A stretch of DNA of 64,000 bases from Rugamonas violacea (lineage in GTDB: Bacteria; Pseudomonadota; Gammaproteobacteria; Burkholderiales; Burkholderiaceae_D): the NCBI RefSeq assembly GCF_016461825.1, contig NZ_JAEMNU010000094.1, forward strand, positions 3,619 through 67,618, written 5' to 3'. The notes below the pieces were generated by a model, which made no database searches, had not been told where the DNA came from, and saw only the letters and a program-made list of their open reading frames with translations. Positions 58,476-64,000 of this stretch are shown here, piece after piece. Numbering within the stretch: position 1 is the stretch's first letter; every line of letters starts with the position of its first letter. A program made the translations under genes and the position numbers.

Positions 58476-58479
58476 TTAA
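58334..58479. mobile_element. REP/MITE-like element, copy B
   Basis: About 146 bp, inverted relative to copy A, with degenerate TTAAGGGCA / TGCCTTTAA ends. Internal blocks shared with copy A include ATCGGCGGACCGCCGCGTAG and the palindrome GTTCCCGC(ctgc)GCGGGAAC. The right end provides the TAA stop codon of lpxC (58478-58476). Confidence 0.75.
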
Positions 58480-59411
58480 GTCAGCGCCCACTCGCGCGCC
58501 ATCTGGCGCAGATACGACGGCGGCGCCGTCTCGTTGCTGGCGAAGGAGACAATCTCGTAGGCGTCCGGATGCTTCAGCAACTCCAGCAGCAGCTGGTTGT
58601 TGAGCGCGTGGCCGGACTTGTGCGCCTCGTAGCTGGCCAGCAGCGGATGGCCGACCAGGTACAAATCGCCGATGGCGTCGAGGATCTTGTGGCGGACAAA
58701 CTCGTCCTCGTAGCGCAGGCCGTCCGAGTTGAGGATGCGGTACTCGTCCATGACGATGGCGTTCTCCAGCGAGCCGCCGCGCGCCAGGCCGATGCCGCGC
58801 AACATCTCCACGTCCTGCATGAAGCCGAAGGTGCGCGCCCGCGCCACGTCGTGCACATACGACACGTCGCCGAAGTCGACATGGGCGCGCTGCGTGGTGC
58901 CGTCGACGGCCGGATGGTTGAATTCGATGAAAAAATCCAATTTAAAACCGTTGTACGGCGTCAGGCGCGCCCATTTTTCCTTGTCGCCCTGGCCTTCGCG
59001 GATTTCCACCGGCTTGAGCACGCGGATGAACTTCTTCGCCACCGGCTGCTCGAACACGCCGGCCTGTTGCAAAAGATACACGAACGACGAGGCCGAGCCG
59101 TCCATGATGGGGATCTCCTCGGCGCTGACGTCGATGTACAGGTTGTCGATGCCCAGGCCGGCGCAGGCCGACATCAGGTGTTCGACGGTGGAGACGCGGG
59201 CGCCGTCCTTGACCAGCACCGAGGCCATGCGGGTGTCGCCGACCGCCGCCGCGCTGGCCGGAAAGTCGACGATCGGGTCCAGGTCGACGCGGCGGAAGAC
59301 GATGCCGGTGTCCGGCGCGGCCGGCCGCAAGGTCAGCTCGACCTTGCGGCCGGAGTGCAGTCCCACGCCGACGGTGCGGACCAATTCTTTGACGGTGCGT
59401 TGTTTTAACAT
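58476..59411 (-). CDS. lpxC: UDP-3-O-acyl-N-acetylglucosamine deacetylase LpxC
   Basis: A 311-residue zinc enzyme for the committed step of lipid A synthesis. Conserved segments are [36 protein letters not shown] (zinc His), [16 protein letters not shown] preceded by HKSGH, and [14 protein letters not shown] (zinc His/Asp). The last codons (ACT TAA) lie on the edge of the MITE-like copy B, so the native C-terminus may have been altered by a residue or two. Confidence 0.96.
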   Translation of the reverse strand: MLKQRTVKELVRTVGVGLHSGRKVELTLRPAAPDTGIVFRRVDLDPIVDFPASAAAVGDTRMASVLVKDGARVSTVEHLMSACAGLGIDNLYIDVSAEEIPIMDGSASSFVYLLQQAGVFEQPVAKKFIRVLKPVEIREGQGDKEKWARLTPYNGFKLDFFIEFNHPAVDGTTQRAHVDFGDVSYVHDVARARTFGFMQDVEMLRGIGLARGGSLENAIVMDEYRILNSDGLRYEDEFVRHKILDAIGDLYLVGHPLLASYEAHKSGHALNNQLLLELLKHPDAYEIVSFASNETAPPSYLRQMAREWALT

Positions 59412-59465
59412 GCCAAGATTATAGCGAAGTTGTCGAGCCCGCGTCGCCCGGCCGTTTCCGCCCGG

Positions 59466-60308
59466 TCAAGGATGTTCCGACTCGGCATGCACCGTCTCGC
59501 GCCGCACCAGATAGACGCCGCTGGCGATGATGATCGCCGCGCCGAGCAACGTGTAGCCGTCCGGCAGCACCTGCCACAACAACCAGTCGATCGCCACGCC
59601 CCAGGCCAGCGCCGAGTATTCGAACGGCGCCACGGTCGAGGCCTTGCCCTTGCTGAAGGCCTCGGTCATGGCCAGCTGGCCGAGGAAGCCGCTGACGGCC
59701 AGCGCCAGCAGCACCAGCATGTCCTCCTGGCGCACCGCCACCCAGCCCTGCCAGGACAGGGACAGGCCGCCACCGGCCATCAACACCAGCAGCGAAAACA
59801 TGATGGACTCGTTGGCGTCGGTGCGGCTCAGCACGCGGCTGGCGATGGCCGAGACGGCGTAGCAGGCCGCCGCCGCCAGGATGGCCAGGCCGCCCATGGT
59901 GAGGAAGCCGCTGCCGTCGGGCCGCAGCACCACCAGCACGCCGACCAGGCCGACGCCGATGGCGCACCACTGCGCGGCGTCGACCCGTTCCTTGAGGATG
60001 AACACCGACAGCGCCGTGATCAAGGTCGGCGCGATGAAAAAGATCGAGTAGGCCTCGGCCATCGACAACGTTTTGAGGCCGTAGGCGAAGGTGGTCAGCA
60101 TGACGATGCCGACCACGCCGCGCAGCAGGTGCAGCGGCCAGCGGATCTTCAGCACGCGGCGGAAGGCGCCGCGATAGGCCAGATAGCCGCACAGCAGCGG
60201 CAACGAGCTGAGCGCGCGCATGGCCGTCACCTGCATGGCCGGATAATGGGACGACAGCACCTTCATCGAGGTGTCCATGATGGAGAACATGGCGACGGCG
60301 ATCAGCAT
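59466..60308 (-). CDS. EamA/DMT-family transporter
   Basis: A 280-residue inner-membrane protein with about ten hydrophobic segments and two EamA repeats (AVAMFSIMDTSMKVL; CYAVSAIASRVLSRTDA). Family members export metabolites or amino acids; the substrate is unknown. ATG at 60308 has no ribosome binding site and begins inside TM1. The frame stays open upstream, and a CTG at 60353 with AGGAG at 60364-60360 would add MSSPTRQENLRSIYA, a more typical N-terminus. Confidence 0.88.
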   Translation of the reverse strand: MLIAVAMFSIMDTSMKVLSSHYPAMQVTAMRALSSLPLLCGYLAYRGAFRRVLKIRWPLHLLRGVVGIVMLTTFAYGLKTLSMAEAYSIFFIAPTLITALSVFILKERVDAAQWCAIGVGLVGVLVVLRPDGSGFLTMGGLAILAAAACYAVSAIASRVLSRTDANESIMFSLLVLMAGGGLSLSWQGWVAVRQEDMLVLLALAVSGFLGQLAMTEAFSKGKASTVAPFEYSALAWGVAIDWLLWQVLPDGYTLLGAAIIIASGVYLVRRETVHAESEHP

Positions 60309-60640
60309 CGCGTAGATGCTGCGCAGGTTTTCTTGGCGGGTCGGGGAAGACAGAGGAAGCTCCTGTTGCGCGGCAGCGGGGCCGCATGGAACGTCATCAT
60401 GGCGACGTCCAGAGCCAGGACCGGACGCCGGGCGGCGTTGCGATCGGAATAATTATAGCAAGGTAATAATTCCCGCGTGGCGGGAGAGCCGGCGGTGAGG
60501 GCCGCCGACGGCATCACCGGCTTCAGGTCGTGCCACTTTGGGCAGTCAAGACCATGCCGGCACCGGCACCGTCACCAACATCAATCCAAATCCGCCAGAC
60601 AGGCGTACGATGGCCAACATCCACCTTGCAGGAGCCAACC
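60309..60640. other. Gap between DMT transporter and mazE-like gene
   Basis: It holds the putative extended N-terminus of the transporter gene (to 60353), a minus-strand TATAAT at 60457-60452 that may be its -10 box, and a small TTCCCGC/GCGGGAG hairpin near 60470-60485 resembling half of a REP palindrome. Confidence 0.5.
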
Positions 60641-60889
60641 ATGAACAAAACGGTAACCCTGACAGTGCAGAAATTGGGCGACGATCTGGTATTGCGTATT
60701 CCCGCCAAGCTCGCCAAGGAGCAAAGACTGACGGCCGGACAACAGCTTGAGATTCAACTAGACTCGTCAGCGCCTCCTGAACCGAGCGCGCTTGCCCCGC
60801 CACTGGCACAACTACTCGCTCAGTTCGATCCCGCCAAAGATGGCGGCGAAGCCATGGCGACGACGCCCACCGGCGTCGAGGCCATGTAA
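60641..60889 (+). CDS. MazE/AbrB-type antitoxin, apparently orphaned
   Basis: An 82-residue swapped-hairpin AbrB-fold protein. It reads VTLTVQKLGDDLVLRIPAKLAKEQRLTAGQQLEIQL with a C-terminal toxin-binding tail (LAQLLAQFDPAKDGGE). CAGGAG lies six bases before the ATG. The PemK/MazF gene expected directly downstream is only a relic, so the product may now act only as a DNA-binding protein. Confidence 0.8.
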   Translation: MNKTVTLTVQKLGDDLVLRIPAKLAKEQRLTAGQQLEIQLDSSAPPEPSALAPPLAQLLAQFDPAKDGGEAMATTPTGVEAM

Positions 60890-60896
60890 TGACGGC

Positions 60897-61040
60897 GCCA
60901 GCGCTGTGGTCACCGCCAGCTACAATGAAAGCAATCCTTTTGCCGTCAAACTCGTCGGCAAACAAGGCGTCATCAGCTACATCCAGTCCCACCAACCAAA
61001 GTCATTCGATTGGAAAAAGCGCGGCGCCAGTCCGCATCCG
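60897..61040 (+). pseudogene. Remnant of PemK/MazF-type toxin gene
   Basis: Plus-strand frame directly after the antitoxin gene. It reads SAVVTASYN, then NPFAVKLVGKQGVISYIQ, then KSFDWKKRGA, matching in order the conserved blocks of PemK toxins (A-V-V-S-P-x-x-Y-N; YPFEV; GV..DQVKSLDWRARGA). The N-terminal third, including the usual GDIVWL-type strand, is missing, as is the stretch between the first two blocks. It has no start codon in a sensible place. Confidence 0.6.
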
Positions 61041-61503
61041 ATGAAGAAGGTGCGACCATCCTCCGTCTGCGCCAGCAACTCTCGTGGATAGAACACCTGC
61101 ATGTCGACGCGCCCGGCAAACCCGCCCAGCACGGCATAGCTATGCGCCGCCTTCCTCAACACAAATGGCCGGCCTGCCCGCTGCCCGGATGCTGCGCGCC
61201 GCGCTCACTTCGCGCCACAGCGCGGATGGCACCGAGCTCATCGCCGGCAAAGGAACGGTAGGCGGCCAGGTTCTCCTGATCCATGATCTGGCCCAGGCGG
61301 ACAGTATCGTCCTTGTCGACCGGACCAGACAAGGTTCGCCACAAATCCGGATCGGCGGCTTTGCCGACCCTCGCCTCCAGGGATTTTCAAACCGGCACCC
61401 AGCGCCTCTTCAACGGATCAACCTCCTCCGCGTCCGCCCGCGCATGCAAGGCAAACACCATCGCGCACATGGCGACACGCTTCCAGCCGACTTCAAGTTG
61501 CAT
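60977..61503 (-). pseudogene. Degraded gene for an exported protein of unknown family
   Basis: A minus-strand ATG at 61503 with GAAAGGAA upstream opens a signal-peptide-like sequence (VAMCAMVFALHARADAEEVD). An in-frame TGA occurs at 61389-61387, after which the same frame continues coding-like (KSLEARVGKAADPDLWRTL.. RLGQIMDQENLAAYRSFAGDELG) to a stop near 61158. Another frame then resumes (AHSYAVLGGFAGRVDMQVFYPR, ELLAQTEDGRTFFIGCG) and ends at 60977. So at least one nonsense and one frameshift lesion are present. The family is not recognised. Its 3' end overlaps the toxin remnant on the other strand. Confidence 0.6.
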
Positions 61504-61550
61504 CTCGAAATTCCTTTCATCGCTCAGTTATTAATACGATAGGAATGACG

Positions 61551-61665
61551 TCATTCCCGCGAAGGCGGGAATCCATGCCGCGCCAAAAAGGATGCGGCAT
61601 ATGGGAAAACGCATGCGGGGCATGGGTTCCCGCATGCGCGGGAACGACGGTTTTTTAGCAGTGCC
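61551..61665. mobile_element. REP/MITE-like element, copy C
   Basis: Paired palindromes ATTCCCGC(gaag)GCGGGAAT at 61553-61572 and GTTCCCGC(atgc)GCGGGAAC at 61626-61645 are in the same order and orientation as copy A, followed by GACGGTTTTTTAG. The outer TTAAGGGCA ends are not recognisable, so this copy is shorter or more decayed. Confidence 0.75.
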
Positions 61666-61702
61666 TGCACTTCCGAGAACTCATTCAACGGGCAGGCGCA
61701 GC

Positions 61703-62227
61703 TCATGCGCCGCCCGCCACGTGCCGGCGCAAGACGTCCAGCGCCGCCTTGAGCGCGGCCACCATGGCCGGATCGGCGGCGATCTGCTCTTCGCTCAGTC
61801 TGGCGCCGACCAGCGGCAAGGTGATGCAGGCGTCGCCGACCACGCTGGCCGACATCACCGTGACCGTCTCCAGCAGCGCGGCGTGGGCGTGCACGGCGCG
61901 CGGCGCGGCGTTGAACAGCGCCACCGGCTTGCCGATGAAAGACTCGTTGCCAACCATCCAATCCAGGCCGTTCTTGATCGCGCCGCTCACGCCGTGCGCG
62001 TATTCCGGGCTGGCGATGACGACAGCGTCGGCCGCCATCAAGGCGTCCTTCAATCTGGCGACGACGGCCGGCGCGTCGACGATGTCTGGATTGAACAGCG
62101 GCAGTTCGCCCAGCTCCCGATAGATCCGCACCTCGATATCGGCCGGCGCCACGGCGGCCAGCACGCGCAGCAGCATCGAGTTGATCGAGGCGGCCCGCAG
62201 GCTGCCCGAGATGGCGAGTATTTTCAT
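61703..62227 (-). CDS. NADPH-dependent FMN reductase (ChrR/SsuE-like flavodoxin fold)
   Basis: A 174-residue flavodoxin-fold quinone/FMN reductase. The FMN phosphate loop is ISGSLRAASINSMLL near the N-terminus, followed by ASPEYAHGVSGAIKNGLDW, the diagnostic family block. The start at 62227 overlaps the stop of the upstream gene by ATGA. Confidence 0.88.
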   Translation of the reverse strand: MKILAISGSLRAASINSMLLRVLAAVAPADIEVRIYRELGELPLFNPDIVDAPAVVARLKDALMAADAVVIASPEYAHGVSGAIKNGLDWMVGNESFIGKPVALFNAAPRAVHAHAALLETVTVMSASVVGDACITLPLVGARLSEEQIAADPAMVAALKAALDVLRRHVAGGA

Positions 62228-62739
62228 ACGGCGGATTGGATGTCGTGTAAGTCGCGGAAATGCTGGCGCAGCAGTTCGATCGTATCGAAGGCGCGGCCAA
62301 GCGTGCCATCGTCGCACTGCGTTTGTTCGGGATGCTCGGCCAGGAACAGCAGCCAATTCGCCAGCGCGGCGAATTCCGCCTCGCGCAGGTCGTTGAAACA
62401 GCCCAGCAGATGGTCGTCCCAGTACGCCGGCGTCGGACTGCGATCGAGCATGCCCAGGATGGAGTCGGTCGGCGCCAGCCATTGCGCCGGATCGGCGGCG
62501 ACCAAGGTCAGCACGCTCGGCAGATAGTAGGCGAAGGCGGCCGGCACAAAATGGTGGATGGCGTCGGACTTGGCATTCCACTCGGCGCAGCTCAAGCCGC
62601 GCCAGTCGCGGCCAAGCAAGGACAGCGCATCCAGCTGGTCGTCATCGTCGGCCCAACGGCTCACCGCGACGACCTGCTCGGGCAGCGCGCGCCAGCCGAA
62701 GGCCTCTTCGATTTCTTTGTTTATGGGCAATTTTTCCAT
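62224..62739 (-). CDS. Conserved protein of unknown function (possibly DUF6714-like)
   Basis: A 171-residue acidic cytosolic protein without signal or membrane segments. Notable blocks are FGWRALPEQVV, AIHHFVPAAFAYYLPSVLTL and ALANWLLFLAEHPEQ; the HHFVPAAFAYYLP pattern recalls DUF6714, but I am not certain. The start at 62739 (MEKLPINKEIEEAF) is chosen because upstream codons lie in a GC-skewed non-coding stretch; its ribosome binding site is weak. It is coupled by ATGA to the FMN reductase gene. Confidence 0.65.
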   Translation of the reverse strand: MEKLPINKEIEEAFGWRALPEQVVAVSRWADDDDQLDALSLLGRDWRGLSCAEWNAKSDAIHHFVPAAFAYYLPSVLTLVAADPAQWLAPTDSILGMLDRSPTPAYWDDHLLGCFNDLREAEFAALANWLLFLAEHPEQTQCDDGTLGRAFDTIELLRQHFRDLHDIQSAV

Positions 62740-62784
62740 AAACGCAATATAACGTATCGCCGACGCGGCGCACAGCACAAAAGC

Positions 62785-62805
62785 AAAACGGCGCCGCAGC
62801 GCCGT
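62785..62805 (-). terminator. Terminator of the peroxiredoxin gene
   Basis: On the minus strand ACGGCGC and GCGCCGT form a 7-bp stem around four bases (62805-62788), followed by TTTT beyond. It lies 29 bases past the peroxiredoxin stop. Confidence 0.75.
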
Positions 62806-62833
62806 CTTGTTCACATCGAAAATGCTTGGACGA

Positions 62834-63337
62834 TTACAGCTGGCCCAGCAGCGTTTCCGCGTTCGACACTTCGAACTTGCCGCCCTGCTCGATGTTGAGC
62901 TGGCTGACCACGCCGTTGTCGACCAGCAGCGAGTAACGCTGCGAGCGGGTGCCCATGCCGAACTTGCTGAAGTCGGCGTCCAGGCCCAGGGCCTTGGAGT
63001 AGGCGGCGTTGCCGTCGGCCATCATGCGGACGGTGCCGGTGGCTTTCTGGTCGCGGCCCCAGGCGCCCATGACGAAGGCGTCGTTGACCGAGATGCACCA
63101 GATTTCGTCGACGCCCTTGGCTTTCAGGTCGGCGGCGTGCTGCACGTAACCCGGCACGTGTTGTGCGGAGCAGGTCGGGGTGTAGGCGCCCGGCAGGCCG
63201 AAGATGGCGATCTTCTTGCCCTTGACCAGGTCTTGCACGTTGAAGGTGTTCGGGCCCAGAGCGCAGCCTTCGGTTTCGGTTTCTACGAATTCGGACAGGG
63301 TGCCTTCCGGCAGGGTGTCGCCGATTTTGATGGTCAT
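62834..63337 (-). CDS. Prx5-type peroxiredoxin
   Basis: A 167-residue thiol peroxidase of the Prx5/hybrid subfamily. The peroxidatic site is PGAYTPTCSAQHVPGY (Pro-x3-Thr-x2-Cys). WCISVNDAFVMGAWGRDQ and the RYSLLVDNGVV strand (active-site Arg) follow. A second cysteine lies in EGCALG. There is no glutaredoxin extension. AGGAG lies seven bases before the ATG at 63337. It is downstream of ftsZ on the same strand, a common order in this group. Confidence 0.92.
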   Translation of the reverse strand: MTIKIGDTLPEGTLSEFVETETEGCALGPNTFNVQDLVKGKKIAIFGLPGAYTPTCSAQHVPGYVQHAADLKAKGVDEIWCISVNDAFVMGAWGRDQKATGTVRMMADGNAAYSKALGLDADFSKFGMGTRSQRYSLLVDNGVVSQLNIEQGGKFEVSNAETLLGQL

Positions 63338-63663
63338 GCTTGACTCCTCTTTTATAGTGGTTGACGGATATTCGCCGGGATCGATCAGCCCGCAAGCGGC
63401 GAGGCGCCGGCGGCTGGAATACCACCCAACGGCGGAGAGCCGGGGTCGGACCCGCCGGGTCTGACCCCAGGTTTGCGCCTCTGGGTTTGCGTAAGCAAAT
63501 GGCATTCGCGCTGGGCGCGGCTCATCCCGGCATAGGCGTGCAGTATGCCTGAAGCTTTCAGATCCTGCAGAAAACCGCCCGGAAACGCGCCGCAGCGGAC
63601 CGCAACGGCCCGCGAACGGAGCGCGCGCCGCGCCCCGGGTGGGCACGGCGCGGCGACCAGTTC
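63338..63663. other. Gap between ftsZ and the peroxiredoxin gene
   Basis: These 326 bases contain palindrome copy 3 and a GC-rich hairpin GCCGCGCC/GGCGCGGC (63627-63654) ten bases beyond the ftsZ stop, which probably ends the ftsZ transcript although no U-tract follows. The peroxiredoxin promoter should lie near 63340-63420; no clear hexamers are seen. Confidence 0.6.
63442..63468. repeat. GGGGTCGGACCC palindrome, copy 3
   Basis: GGGGTCGGACCC (63442-63453), GCC, GGGTCTGACCCC (63457-63468); one mismatch between arms. It is followed by AGGTTTGCGCCTCTGGGTTTGC, matching the tails of copies 1 and 2. Confidence 0.88.
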
Positions 63664-64000
63664 CTAGTCCGCCTGCTTGCGCAGGAAGGCCGGGATGTCG
63701 TAGGTTTCCATGCCGTTCTTCTCCATCGCGCGCACCTGCTCGGAAGCCGATTCGCGACGCCATACCGCCGGCGCCTTCATGCCGTCGAAGGCCGGCGCAC
63801 CGCCGCCGCCCATGCCGCTGGTGGCGCCCATCGACACCGAAGCGGCCGCGCCGCCGCCCATCGATGCGGAAGGCATCATCGGGCTGTTGTGGGTGCCGGT
63901 GCGCAGCATCTGCTGCGGCACCAGTTGCACGTGCTTCTTGGTCTTGCCCAGGCCGGTGGCGACCACGGTGACGCGGATCGCGTCACCCATCTCGTCGTCG
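63664..64000 (-). CDS. ftsZ: Cell-division protein FtsZ, C-terminal part
   Basis: The last 111 codons of ftsZ; the gene runs out of the window on the right. Visible are the end of the globular domain (DDEMGDAIRVTVVATGLG), the variable Met/Gly/Ala-rich linker, and the conserved C-terminal peptide YDIPAFLRKQAD that binds FtsA, ZipA and ZapD. It marks the end of the division/cell-wall (dcw) cluster, consistent with lpxC and secA following. Confidence 0.95.
   Translation of the reverse strand, partial: DDEMGDAIRVTVVATGLGKTKKHVQLVPQQMLRTGTHNSPMMPSASMGGGAAASVSMGATSGMGGGGAPAFDGMKAPAVWRRESASEQVRAMEKNGMETYDIPAFLRKQAD

Noticed and set aside
61387-61389. In-frame TGA as selenocysteine codon
   Set aside because: No SECIS-like hairpin is evident next to it and the same gene has a later frameshift, so decay is the simpler explanation.

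Overview
The window looks like chromosomal DNA of a high-GC betaproteobacterium, most likely Oxalobacteraceae (a Massilia, Duganella, Pseudoduganella or Janthinobacterium relative). This rests on the conserved block pilB-pilC-pilD-coaE-zapD-yacG / mutT-argJ / secA-dciA-lpxC / peroxiredoxin-ftsZ, on many TonB/porin-type outer-membrane genes, and on GC-rich codon use. The genus is inference; no rRNA is present.

Layout. (1) 0.1-2.4 kb: a TonB-dependent receptor. (2) 3.1-7.8 kb: a BMP-type nucleoside ABC importer operon (binding protein, double ATPase, two permeases). (3) 7.9-15.3 kb: accessory genes: a ParE/RelE-type toxin-antitoxin pair, a dCache chemoreceptor, a TorF-type porin, nudK, a DeoR regulator with a repeated operator, a solute-binding protein, and a yhfG-fic pair. 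(4) 15.4-23.2 kb, minus strand: S1/P1 nuclease, phospholipase-D family protein, lipoprotein 5'-nucleotidase and an Oar-like TonB receptor. (5) 24-33.3 kb: purine catabolism: secreted adenosine deaminase, guanine deaminase, xdhC-xdhB-xdhA, puuE-type allantoinase, and divergent hydroxyisourate hydrolase. (6) 33.5-44.6 kb: CorC/CNNM protein and the type IV pilus assembly operon, interrupted by a transglutaminase-like gene and a Ser/Thr kinase-TPR gene overlapping an unknown gene. (7) 44.6-48.3 kb: a Panacea-domain toxin-antitoxin pair, mutT, a DUF815 ATPase, argJ. (8) 48.6-54.4 kb: a duplicated porin plus small phosphate-binding-like protein module and an orphan sensor kinase. (9) 54.7-64 kb: secA, dciA, lpxC and the 3' end of ftsZ, with a DMT exporter, a mazE relic locus, pseudogenes, an FMN reductase and a peroxiredoxin between them.

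Regions 2-5 read together as a nucleic-acid scavenging and purine-degradation chain. Exported nucleases and a nucleotidase would release nucleosides, an exported deaminase would convert adenosine, a BMP importer would take the products up, and guanine deaminase, xanthine dehydrogenase, HIU hydrolase and allantoinase would degrade the bases. Urate oxidase and OHCU decarboxylase are not in the window. Non-coding features of note are a family of about 145-bp paired-palindrome (REP/MITE-like) elements, two of which supply the stop codon of the adjacent gene; a 27-bp GGGGTCGGACCC palindrome family; a 23-bp minisatellite after pilC; and four 10-bp direct repeats before deoR. No IS element, prophage, CRISPR array, rRNA or tRNA was recognised.
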